A stretch of 64,000 nt of DNA from Paracoccus aerius. Its GTDB lineage: Bacteria; Pseudomonadota; Alphaproteobacteria; Rhodobacterales; Rhodobacteraceae. This document shows, piece by piece, positions 56,633-64,000 of the stretch (its first letter is position 1; each line of letters begins with the position of its first letter). The notes under the pieces were generated by a model. That model searched no databases. It worked only from the letters and a program-made list of their open reading frames with translations, and was not told the DNA's origin. Location: contig NZ_BNCL01000004.1 in assembly GCF_014656455.1 (NCBI RefSeq), forward strand, positions 248,001 to 312,000, given 5' to 3'. The translations under genes were made by a program, and so were the position numbers.

Positions 56633-58222
56633 ATGTCCCGTCCCGTGCCGATCCGACGCGCGCTGATTTCCGTTTCCGACAAGACCGGGCTGATCGACTT
56701 TGCCCGCAAGCTCGAGGCGCGAGGGATCGAGATCCTGTCCACAGGCGGCAGCGCCAAGTCGCTGCGCGAGGCGGGGCTGACGGTGGTGGACGTGGCCGAC
56801 GTGACCGGCTTTCCGGAAATGATGGACGGCCGCGTCAAGACTCTGCATCCGGTGGTCCACGGTGGCCTGCTGGCCCTGCGCGACAACGCCGAGCACCAGG
56901 CCGCGATGGAGGCCCATGGCATCGGGCCCATCGACCTGCTGGTGGTGAACCTTTACCCCTTCGAGGAAACCGTTGCCAAGGGCGCGGACCATGATGACTG
57001 TATCGAGAATATCGACATCGGCGGCCCGGCGATGATCCGCGCCGCCGCCAAGAACCACGGCTTCGTCACCGTGATCGTGGACGTGCAGGATTATGACGCG
57101 CTGCTGGCGGAACTGGACGCCAATGACGACCGTACCACGCTGGCCTTCCGCCAGCGCCAGGCGCAGATCGCCTATGCTCGCACCGCCGCCTATGACGCAG
57201 CCGTCAGCACTTGGCTAGCCGATGCCATCGGCGAGGAGACGCCCCGCCGCCGCGCCTTTGCGGGCACGCTGGCCCAGCCCCTGCGCTATGGCGAGAACCC
57301 GCACCAGTCTGCGGCTTTCTATGTCACCGGCGAGAACCGCCCCGGCGTCGCCACCGCGAAGCAGTGGCAGGGCAAGGAACTGTCCTACAACAACATCAAC
57401 GACACCGACGCGGCCTTTGAACTGGTGGCCGAGTTCGATCCCGCCGAAGGCCCGGCCTGCGCGATCATCAAGCACGCCAATCCCTGCGGCGTGGCACGGG
57501 GCGAAACGGCGCTGGAAGCCTACAAGCGGGCCTTCGACTGCGACCGGACCTCGGCCTTCGGGGGGATCATCGCGCTGAACCAGGTGCTGGACGGCCCCAC
57601 CGCCGAGGAGATTGCCAGGATCTTCACCGAGGTCGTCATCGCACCCGATGCGGACGAGGACGCCAAGCGCGTCTTCGCCGCCAAGAAGAACCTGCGCCTG
57701 CTGACCACCGGCGGGCTGCCCGATCCGCAGGCGCCCGGCCTGTCCTTCCGCCAGGTCGCGGGCGGTTTCCTGGTGCAGGGGCGCGACAACGGCCATGTGG
57801 GCCTGTCCGACCTGAAGGTCGTCAGCGACCGCCAGCCGGATGACGCCGAACTGCGCGACATGCTGTTCGCCTGGACCGTTGCCAAGCACGTCAAGTCGAA
57901 CGCCATCGTCTATGCGAAGGATATGGCCACCGTCGGCATCGGCGCCGGCCAGATGAGCCGCGTGGACAGCACCCGCATCGGTCGCCGCAAGTCCGAGGAC
58001 ATGGCCGAGGCGCTTGGCCTGGGCCAGCCCCTGACCATTGGCGCGGCTGTCGCATCCGACGCCTTCTTCCCCTTTGCCGACGGGATCGAGGCCCTGGCCG
58101 AGGCCGGCGCCCGCGCCGTCATCCAGCCCGGAGGATCCATGCGCGACGACGAGGTGATCGCGGCGGCCAACCGCCTGGGCCTGGCGATGGTCTTCACCGG
58201 CCAGCGGCACTTCCGGCACTGA
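56633..58222 (+). CDS. purH: Bifunctional AICAR transformylase/IMP cyclohydrolase
   Basis: The last two steps of purine synthesis. The N-terminal methylglyoxal-synthase-like IMP cyclohydrolase (about 1-200: [34 protein letters not shown]) is followed by the AICAR transformylase with [13 protein letters not shown] and [11 protein letters not shown] (catalytic Lys-His). 529 residues, normal. The ATG at 56633 follows GCGAGG. Its stop overlaps the lspA start by one base. There is a 94-base gap from rsmB with nothing notable. Confidence 0.96.
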   Translation: MSRPVPIRRALISVSDKTGLIDFARKLEARGIEILSTGGSAKSLREAGLTVVDVADVTGFPEMMDGRVKTLHPVVHGGLLALRDNAEHQAAMEAHGIGPIDLLVVNLYPFEETVAKGADHDDCIENIDIGGPAMIRAAAKNHGFVTVIVDVQDYDALLAELDANDDRTTLAFRQRQAQIAYARTAAYDAAVSTWLADAIGEETPRRRAFAGTLAQPLRYGENPHQSAAFYVTGENRPGVATAKQWQGKELSYNNINDTDAAFELVAEFDPAEGPACAIIKHANPCGVARGETALEAYKRAFDCDRTSAFGGIIALNQVLDGPTAEEIARIFTEVVIAPDADEDAKRVFAAKKNLRLLTTGGLPDPQAPGLSFRQVAGGFLVQGRDNGHVGLSDLKVVSDRQPDDAELRDMLFAWTVAKHVKSNAIVYAKDMATVGIGAGQMSRVDSTRIGRRKSEDMAEALGLGQPLTIGAAVASDAFFPFADGIEALAEAGARAVIQPGGSMRDDEVIAAANRLGLAMVFTGQRHFRH

Positions 58223-58869
58223 TGCAGCAGGAACTGCCCCTCGATCCGCCGCCGCCCGCGCCATCCAGACCGGCGCCGAAGCCGCGCACCCCGCGTGCGC
58301 CGAAGAAGCCCGCGCCTCCGCCCCGCAGCGACATGCGGCTGCTGATCTGGGTCGCGACGACGATCTTCGTGCTGGACCAGGTGCTGAAATACTGGGTGGT
58401 TCATGTGCTGCAACTGGACCGCGTGCGGGAAATCGACGTGCTGCCGCCCTGGCTGAACCTGCGCATGGCCTGGAACCAGGGCGTGAACTTCGGGCTGATG
58501 GCCTCGGACACAGACGTCACGAAATGGATCCTGATCGCGGTGGCGCTTGGCATCGTGGCCTGGGTCTGGGTCTGGATCTGGCGGTCTAACGCGGGCGTGA
58601 TGGCGCGCATTGCGGGCGGGCTGTTGATCGGCGGGGCGATCGGCAACGTGATCGACCGGCTACTTTACGGGGCGGTCGCGGATTTCCTGAACATGTCGCT
58701 GCCGGGCTGGCAAAACCCCTACAGCTTCAACGTGGCCGACATTGCCATCTTCGCGGGCGCAATCGGGCTGGTCCTGGTCCCGCAGAAGAAGGAACCGGAA
58801 AAGCCCGGGCGCAAGCCGCGCCCCAAGGGGGCCGACAAGACCCGTGACGGGACGGGCAAATCCGGCTAG
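58222..58869 (+). CDS. lspA: Lipoprotein signal peptidase (LspA)
   Basis: An aspartyl membrane protease that cleaves prolipoprotein signal peptides before Lnt finishes acylation. Four transmembrane helices surround the catalytic Asp motifs [19 protein letters not shown] and [11 protein letters not shown] Pro/Ala/Lys-rich N-terminal extension of 37 residues precedes the usual start; translation may begin at 58222 (overlapping the purH stop) or at an ATG at 58333 ([12 protein letters not shown]). A basic C-terminal tail ends it. 215 residues at full length, longer than the ~165 typical. Confidence 0.92.
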   Translation: MQQELPLDPPPPAPSRPAPKPRTPRAPKKPAPPPRSDMRLLIWVATTIFVLDQVLKYWVVHVLQLDRVREIDVLPPWLNLRMAWNQGVNFGLMASDTDVTKWILIAVALGIVAWVWVWIWRSNAGVMARIAGGLLIGGAIGNVIDRLLYGAVADFLNMSLPGWQNPYSFNVADIAIFAGAIGLVLVPQKKEPEKPGRKPRPKGADKTRDGTGKSG

Positions 58870-58899
58870 AACGGGCGCAACAAGACAAGGGGCAGGTTC

Positions 58900-59418
58900 A
58901 TGCAGGGTTTCGTCAAGGGCATCGCGGCAGCGGCCGTCATGGGGCTTTCGGCCTGCGGCAGCAACCAGCTGATGAATATCGAGACAGGCCAGAACAGCCC
59001 GGATGAATTCGCCATCCTGCCGACCCGGCCCCTGTCCATGCCGGCGGATCTGGCGCTGCTGCCGGCGCCCACGCCGGGCGGGGCGAATATCACCGATCCC
59101 AATCCGAATGCCGATGCGGTCGCAGCCCTTGGCGGCAATCCGGCGCGGCTGCAGGACCAGGGCATCGCCGCAGCCGACGGGGCGCTTGTGGCCCATGCCA
59201 CGCGGCGGGGCACCGATCCCGCGATCCGCGAGCGGCTGGCCGAATCGGATGCTGACTGGCGATCGCGCAACAAGCGCCGCCCGCTCGAGGCGCTGTTCGG
59301 CTCGACCGTCTATCAGCGCGCCTATCGCCCGCTGGCGCTTGATTCGCGGGCCGAACAGCAGCGGTGGCAACGCGCGGGCGCGATCACCCAGACATCCCCG
59401 GCCCCGATCGAGGAATGA
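58900..59418 (+). CDS. DUF3035 lipoprotein
   Basis: A 172-residue exported protein with a lipobox-like signal (VMGLSACGSNQL; Cys near residue 19), so probably a substrate of the neighbouring LspA. The rest is DUF3035-like, with FAILPTRPLSMPADLALLPAPTPG conserved in Rhodobacterales (landmark FAILPTRPLSMP). Function is unknown. AGGGGCAGG precedes the ATG. The stop overlaps the P450 start by four bases (ATGA). Confidence 0.87.
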   Translation: MQGFVKGIAAAAVMGLSACGSNQLMNIETGQNSPDEFAILPTRPLSMPADLALLPAPTPGGANITDPNPNADAVAALGGNPARLQDQGIAAADGALVAHATRRGTDPAIRERLAESDADWRSRNKRRPLEALFGSTVYQRAYRPLALDSRAEQQRWQRAGAITQTSPAPIEE

Positions 59419-60629
59419 CGGCGGGCTTTGACCCGTCGCAGCCCGGTTTCGGAAGCGATCCCTGGCCACAATACGCAAGGCTGCGCGCGACGCCCGGCCT
59501 GCCCGACTGGCAGGGCTTCCGGCTGGCCTCGCGTTTCCAGGATGTGCAGGCCATTGCCCTTGACCGGCGGATGGTGCGCGGCACCGCGCTGTTCGGGGCG
59601 GATGAACAGCGCCGGATGCAGCGTGCCGAGAATTTTCACGACATGCCGTTCCATGAACGCTTCGTACAGACCTCGATGCTGGAACTGGACGGGCCGGACC
59701 ATGACCGGCTGCGGCGGGCGGTCTTTCCGTTCTTCACCAAGACCCGGCTGGAAGGCCTGCGGCCCTTCGTCACGCAGTGGGTGGACAAGGCGCTTGACCG
59801 CCTGATCCCGCAGGGGCGCTTCGACTTCATCGCCGATCTGGCCGCAGACCTGCCCGGCCAGGTGATCGGGCACCTGATCGGGACTGATCCCGCGCTTGCC
59901 CCGCAGATGACACGCTGGACCGAGGATACCGTCGGCTATTTCGATGTCAGCCGCCGCACCGCCGACCGCAAGGCCCGGGCCGAGGAAGCGGTGCGCCTGT
60001 TCCACGACGCTCTGCAGGATCTCTATGCGGAACGAAAGGCCCGGCCGCGCGACGACCTGATGTCGGCGATGATCGGGGCTGAAGGCGCGGGCCTTCTGGC
60101 CCATGACGAACTGATCGCGACCATCATGCAGATCCTCCATGCCGGGCACGGATCGACCATCGACGTGATGGGCAGCGGGCTTCATGCGCTGCTGACCCAT
60201 CCGGGGCAGATGGCCCGGCTGCGCGCCGAACCCGGATTGATGCCCTTGGCCGTGCAGGAGATGTTCCGCTTCGCCCCGCCGCTGGTCTTCTTCCACCGCT
60301 ATGCGTCCGAGGATCTGTCCGTTGCAGGCCAGGACTGGCCGCGCGGCACGCGCTTTGGACTGCTTTACGCCAGCGCCAACCGCGACCCCGCGGCCTTTGC
60401 CGATCCCGACCGCTTCGACATTGCGCGCAGGCCGAACGTCCACCTGGCCTTCGGGGCGGGGCCGCATGTCTGCCTGGGCAACAACCTGGCCCGGCTGAAC
60501 ATGGAGGTGCTGTTTGCCCGCCTGATGGCACGCGCGCCCTCGATCGGGCTGGACGGCCCCGTCGCCTGGCGCATCGGGCTTCAGGCGCATGGCCCGGAAA
60601 CGCTGCCCATCACCCTTGCGACACAATAG
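59415..60629 (+). CDS. Cytochrome P450 with atypical oxygen-activation motif
   Basis: A 404-residue soluble P450. The ExxR pair is EMFR in VQEMFRFAPPL, the meander DPDRFDIARRP, and the heme ligand loop FGAGPHVCLGNNLAR with Cys near residue 352. The I-helix reads LHAGHGSTID (about 241-250) where the usual motif is AGxD/E-T-T/S: the acidic residue is Gly and the following Thr is Ser. It may use peroxide or unusual proton delivery. No ferredoxin gene is nearby. Its start is inside the DUF3035 stop. Confidence 0.9.
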   Translation: MTAGFDPSQPGFGSDPWPQYARLRATPGLPDWQGFRLASRFQDVQAIALDRRMVRGTALFGADEQRRMQRAENFHDMPFHERFVQTSMLELDGPDHDRLRRAVFPFFTKTRLEGLRPFVTQWVDKALDRLIPQGRFDFIADLAADLPGQVIGHLIGTDPALAPQMTRWTEDTVGYFDVSRRTADRKARAEEAVRLFHDALQDLYAERKARPRDDLMSAMIGAEGAGLLAHDELIATIMQILHAGHGSTIDVMGSGLHALLTHPGQMARLRAEPGLMPLAVQEMFRFAPPLVFFHRYASEDLSVAGQDWPRGTRFGLLYASANRDPAAFADPDRFDIARRPNVHLAFGAGPHVCLGNNLARLNMEVLFARLMARAPSIGLDGPVAWRIGLQAHGPETLPITLATQ

Positions 60630-60698
60630 CGTCAGGCCGGTTGCGCAAGCCTTGGGATCGGGCCAGATTTCCGCCAGGACCAAGGAGGTTTCGCCCCC

Positions 60699-62180
60699 AT
60701 GCTGCGACAGACCCTGCCCGCATTTCTGGCCCTGATGGTCAGCGCGGTTCCCGTTTGGGCCGACCTGTCCGAAGGCGTCACCCATTTCACGCTGCCCAAC
60801 GGGCTGGAGACCGTGGTGATCCAGGACCACCGCGCCCCGGTCGTGGTGCAGATGGTCTGGTATCGGATCGGATCGGCGGACGAGCCGCCGGGCAAGTCGG
60901 GGATCGCCCATTACCTCGAACACCTGATGTTCAAGGGCACCGAAAAGCTGGAGCCGGGCGAACTGTCCAAGACCGTCACCGCCAATGGCGGCATGGACAA
61001 CGCCTTCACCTCCTATGACTTCACCGCCTATTTCCAGCGGATCGCATCCGACCGCCTGCCCCTGGTGATGGAGATGGAGGCCGACCGCATGGCCAACCTG
61101 CGCATCGGCGAGGATGACTGGCAGGCCGAACGCCAGGTCGTGCTGGAGGAACGGGCCCAGCGGGTGGACAGCGACCCGGCATCCCTCTTCGCCGAGGAAC
61201 GCAACGCCACGCTGTTCTACAACCACCCCTATGGCCGCCCCGTGATCGGCTGGCGCGCCGAGATGGAGGGGCTGACCCGCGCCGATGCCCTGGAGTGGTA
61301 TGACAACCATTATTCCCCGAACGAGGCCGTGCTGATCCTTGCGGGCGACGTGACCCCCGAACAGGCCCGCGAACTGGCCGAGCAATATTACGGCCCGATC
61401 CCCGCGAAGGGAGAGGCCGAGCCGCGCATCCGTCCCCAGGAACCCGTCCAGCGGTCCGCCCGGCGGATGGAGATGACCGATCCCCGCGTGCCCCAGCCGG
61501 TGATGACGCGCAGCTACATCGCGCCCGAACGCAACCCCGGCGACCAGAAGGACGCCGCCGCCCTGACGGTGCTGGCGGAACTGCTGGGCGGGTCCATGCA
61601 GACCTCGGTCCTGGGGCGCGAACTGGCGATGAAGGGCAAGGCCTTGTGGGTCAATGCGGGCTATGACGGCTTTTCCGTCGATCCGACCAGCTTCGCGATC
61701 TCGCTTGTCCCGGCGGCCGACATGGAGCCAGAGGAGGCCGAGGCCGAACTGGACAAGGTCCTGGCCCGCTTCCTGGAAACCGGTCCCGACGCCGCCGATC
61801 TGGACCGCGTGAAGACCCAGATCGAGGCCGCGCGGGTTTATGCCCTCGATTCCGCGCATGGGCGGGCCTATGACTATGGGCAGGGCCTGGCGACCGGGCT
61901 GTCGGTCGAGGATGTGGCGGCATGGCCCGACATCCTGGCGGCAGTCACGGCCGAGGACGTAATGGCTGCCGCGCGCAAGGTGCTGGGCAACGAGGCCTCG
62001 GTCACCGGCTGGCTGCTGCCCCCGCCCCCGACCGAAGGCGAGGCGCCCGCGCCCACCCCGGCCGCCGCCGAGGCGCAGCCGACGCCCGCGCCCGTTCCCG
62101 CGCCCATTCCGGCGCCCATTCCGGCGGACGATGCCGCGCCCGCCCCTGCCGAAGCCCCCAACCCCGAGGTGCAAGGATGA
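60699..62180 (+). CDS. M16 family zinc metallopeptidase (active subunit)
   Basis: A 493-residue exported insulinase-type peptidase. The signal peptide (MLRQTLPAFLALMVSAVPVWA) is followed by the zinc motif HYLEHLMFKG (HxxEH near residues 70-75) and the downstream Glu region NDFT-like block TVTANGGMDNAFTSYD. The C-terminus is a long Ala/Pro-rich tail (PAPAPIPAPIPADD type). AAGGAGG lies nine bases before the ATG. It pairs with the next gene, as in the periplasmic processing-peptidase-like heterodimers of alphaproteobacteria. Confidence 0.92.
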   Translation: MLRQTLPAFLALMVSAVPVWADLSEGVTHFTLPNGLETVVIQDHRAPVVVQMVWYRIGSADEPPGKSGIAHYLEHLMFKGTEKLEPGELSKTVTANGGMDNAFTSYDFTAYFQRIASDRLPLVMEMEADRMANLRIGEDDWQAERQVVLEERAQRVDSDPASLFAEERNATLFYNHPYGRPVIGWRAEMEGLTRADALEWYDNHYSPNEAVLILAGDVTPEQARELAEQYYGPIPAKGEAEPRIRPQEPVQRSARRMEMTDPRVPQPVMTRSYIAPERNPGDQKDAAALTVLAELLGGSMQTSVLGRELAMKGKALWVNAGYDGFSVDPTSFAISLVPAADMEPEEAEAELDKVLARFLETGPDAADLDRVKTQIEAARVYALDSAHGRAYDYGQGLATGLSVEDVAAWPDILAAVTAEDVMAAARKVLGNEASVTGWLLPPPPTEGEAPAPTPAAAEAQPTPAPVPAPIPAPIPADDAAPAPAEAPNPEVQG

Positions 62181-63502
62181 TCCGCGCCGCCATCGCCCTC
62201 TTCCTGGCCGCCCTGGCCGTTCCCGCCCATGCCATCGACATCCAGGAGGTCACCTCGCCCGGCGGGATCAAGGCCTGGCTGGTCGAGGACGAGACGATCC
62301 CCTTTGTCGCCATCCAGTTTTCCTTCAAGGGCGGCGCCAGCCTGGATGCCGAAGGCAAGCGCGGCGCGATCAACCTGATGACGGCCACGCTGGAGGAAGG
62401 CGCGGGCAGCCGCGATTCAGTGGCCTTCGCCCAAGCGGTCGAGAATCTGGGCGCGCAGTATTCCTTTGATGTGGGCGACGATTCCCTGACCGTCGGGATG
62501 CGCGCGCTGACCGAGAACCGCGACGAGGCCGCGGCCCTTCTGGCCGAGGCGCTGACCAAGCCCCGTTTCGACGACGCCGCCATCGAACGCGTCCGCGCGC
62601 AGGTCCAGTCTATCATCCGGGCCGAGGCAACCGATCCGCAAGCCATCGCCGCCAAGGAAATGTCGCGCCAGGCCTGGGGCGACCATCCCTACGCGACCTC
62701 GATCAACGGAACGCAGGAATCGGTGGCCGGTCTGACGCGGCAGGATCTGGTCGCGGCCAAGAACCGCGTTCTGGCCCGCGACCGCGTGGTGGTGGGTGCC
62801 GCGGGCGACATCACGCCCGAGGAACTGGGCCTGCTTCTGGACGCCGTGCTGGGGGGCCTGCCGGAACAGGGCACCGCGCCCCTGCCGGAACCGGCGGACC
62901 TGCAACTGACCGGCGGCGTCACCGTGATCGACTGGGACAGCCCGCAGACCGTGGTCAGCTTTGCCGGACCGGGCATCGCGATCAACGATCCCGATTACTT
63001 CGCGGCCTTTGTCGCCAACCACATCCTGGGCGGCGGCGGCTTCAGTTCCCGCCTGATGGAGGAGATCCGCGAAAAGCGCGGGCTGACCTATGGCGTCGGC
63101 ACCTCGCTGGCGACGGGTGTCTATGGCCAGACCTGGCAAGGCGGCATGGCGGGATCGAACGCCACGACCGGCCAGGCGGTGGACCTGATCCGGGCCGAAT
63201 GGGACCGCATGGCCCAAGGCGGCGTGACCGACCGGGAACTGACGGATGCCAAGACCTACCTGACGGGCGAATATCCGCTGCGCTTCGACGGCAACGGCAG
63301 CATCGCGGGCATCCTGGCGGGGATGCAGTTGATCGGCTTTCCCATCGACTATGTGAACACCCGCAACGCCAAGGTCGAGGCCGTCACCGCCGAGGACGTG
63401 AAGCGCGTCGCAGAACGCTTGCTGGATGCGGACGACCTGCGCTTCGTGCTGGTCGGCCGCCCGGAAGGAATCACCGCGACCGAGCCCGCCCCCATCAACT
63501 AG
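62177..63502 (+). CDS. M16 family peptidase-like partner lacking the zinc motif
   Basis: A 441-residue exported M16-fold protein. Signal peptide MIRAAIALFLAALAVPAHA. Where the first protein has HYLEH, this one has GKRGAINLMTATLEEGAG, so HxxEH is missing and it is the non-catalytic subunit; the C-terminal half keeps the glycine-rich GGGGFSSRLMEEIREKRGLTYG. Its ATG overlaps the previous stop by four bases (ATGA), supporting a 1:1 complex. Substrate unknown. Confidence 0.92.
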   Translation: MIRAAIALFLAALAVPAHAIDIQEVTSPGGIKAWLVEDETIPFVAIQFSFKGGASLDAEGKRGAINLMTATLEEGAGSRDSVAFAQAVENLGAQYSFDVGDDSLTVGMRALTENRDEAAALLAEALTKPRFDDAAIERVRAQVQSIIRAEATDPQAIAAKEMSRQAWGDHPYATSINGTQESVAGLTRQDLVAAKNRVLARDRVVVGAAGDITPEELGLLLDAVLGGLPEQGTAPLPEPADLQLTGGVTVIDWDSPQTVVSFAGPGIAINDPDYFAAFVANHILGGGGFSSRLMEEIREKRGLTYGVGTSLATGVYGQTWQGGMAGSNATTGQAVDLIRAEWDRMAQGGVTDRELTDAKTYLTGEYPLRFDGNGSIAGILAGMQLIGFPIDYVNTRNAKVEAVTAEDVKRVAERLLDADDLRFVLVGRPEGITATEPAPIN

Positions 63503-63544
63503 AATCGCTGGCGAGGCAGGACTGCGGATGCTAGATTTGGGTGC

Positions 63545-64000
63545 ATGAACAGCCATGCCCCCAATATCCGGCCTGTGATCCGCCAACTGGACGAGGCCAC
63601 GGCAAACCGCATCGCGGCGGGCGAGGTGGTCGAGCGCCCGGCATCCGCCGTCAAGGAGCTGGTGGAAAACGCGCTTGATGCCGGGGCCAGCCGCATCGAC
63701 ATCGCCATCCAGGACGGCGGCAGGCGGCTGATCCGGGTCTGCGACGACGGCTGCGGCATGGCGCCCGAGGATCTGCCCTTGGCCCTGTCGCGCCATGCCA
63801 CCAGCAAGATCGACGGGACCGATCTTCTGGCGATCCGCTCCTTCGGTTTCCGGGGCGAGGCGTTGCCGTCGCTGGGGGCTGTGGGGCGGCTGACGATCAC
63901 CTCGCGGATGCGGGGGGGCGAGGGCGCGGTGATCGCGGTGGCGGGCGGCAAGCTGGCGCCGGTGCGGCCCTCCGCTTCCAATCCCGGCACGGTGGTGGAA
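63545..64000 (+). CDS. mutL: DNA mismatch repair protein MutL (5' part, runs off the window)
   Basis: The first 152 codons are present, starting at ATG 63545, and the frame is open to the window edge. GHKL ATPase motifs are clear: [30 protein letters not shown] and RHATSKI, then [14 protein letters not shown]. MutL coordinates mismatch repair with MutS. It follows the M16 pair by 42 bases in the same direction. The rest of the gene is beyond the window. Confidence 0.95.
   Translation, partial: MNSHAPNIRPVIRQLDEATANRIAAGEVVERPASAVKELVENALDAGASRIDIAIQDGGRRLIRVCDDGCGMAPEDLPLALSRHATSKIDGTDLLAIRSFGFRGEALPSLGAVGRLTITSRMRGGEGAVIAVAGGKLAPVRPSASNPGTVVE

Noticed and set aside
59322-62174. A 950-codon minus-strand open frame across the P450 and M16 genes
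   Set aside because: A shadow of high-GC codon use; the translation is His/Gly/Gln-rich without domains and crosses three convincing genes.
1-64000. tRNA, rRNA, tmRNA or riboswitch genes
   Set aside because: All gaps were read for cloverleaf-like arms and CCA ends and none was convincing; smpB and ribA have no visible tmRNA or FMN element beside them. A covariance search would settle this.

Overview
The window is one continuous piece of high-GC (roughly two thirds G+C by eye) alphaproteobacterial chromosome. Gene content, protein sequences and gene order point to the Rhodobacterales, most likely Paracoccus or a close relative. Examples are the argS-SPOR-nagZ-scpA-scpB run, gltA next to gltX and comEC, coq9 next to rpsU, the DUF1013/TrcR regulator, and purH-lspA-DUF3035-M16-M16-mutL. 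It is core chromosome. I see no insertion sequence, prophage, integrase, CRISPR array, rRNA or tRNA. Coding density is high and no stretch over 300 bases lacks a gene; the largest gap is about 270 bases, between argS and the DEAD-box helicase.

Layout. 1-7.0 kb (minus strand): an RlmL-type rRNA methyltransferase, a small basic protein, then chromosome segregation and envelope genes (scpB, scpA, nagZ, a SPOR protein, argS) in one direction with overlapping stops and starts. 7.2-10.8 kb (plus): DEAD-box helicase and lnt. 10.9-17.3 kb: a J-domain protein and BolA diverge, followed by glpX, recJ, a UPF0173 hydrolase and an aminopeptidase P. 17.3-23.1 kb: a short-chain dehydrogenase, gltA and gltX on minus, and comEC on plus. 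23.1-28.9 kb: aromatic aminotransferase, sulfurtransferase and smpB on minus; a P1-family peptidase, an aldehyde dehydrogenase and a GlsB-type membrane protein on plus. 28.9-37.1 kb: DUF1013/TrcR, an RNase T2, a quinone oxidoreductase with COQ9, rpsU, an esterase, an Lrp regulator divergent from alanine dehydrogenase, mscL, a DsbA-like protein and a DciA-like protein. 37.2-45.8 kb: mutY, alkane hydroxylase alkB, an L,D-transpeptidase and ribA, a response regulator, DUF2267, a glutathionyl-hydroquinone reductase, an MFS carrier and exonuclease III. 45.9-53.5 kb: a thioredoxin/TPR, LON-domain, Trm112-like and rhomboid operon, a degenerate DUF2268-like protein, a GNAT enzyme, ftsK and a dapC-type aminotransferase. 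53.7-64 kb: amidase and DUF1674 on minus, then a plus-strand run of rsmB, purH, lspA, DUF3035 lipoprotein, cytochrome P450, two M16 peptidases and the start of mutL.

The genes serve translation (argS, gltX, rpsU, smpB, rsmB), chromosome maintenance (scpAB, ftsK, recJ, mutY, xthA, mutL, DciA), envelope building (nagZ, lnt, lspA, SPOR, L,D-transpeptidase) and central metabolism (gltA, glpX, ald, purH, ribA). Accessory oxidation functions (alkB, P450, quinone reductases) are set among them.

I found no clearly new multi-gene system. The best unexplained signal is a dispersed extragenic element of about 50 bases: a G-rich hairpin whose arms change together, then an ATATTTG core, then a GAAG tail. 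Eight copies all lie at gene 3' ends; one appears to supply the ribosome-binding site of recJ and another the stop codon of the aminopeptidase. Secondary leads are a P450 with an unusual oxygen-activation motif coupled into an envelope gene cluster, a RibA whose N-terminal half looks like a decayed RibB, a DUF2268-like protein without its HExxH, and a nested-hairpin intergenic region at 42.35-42.52 kb.
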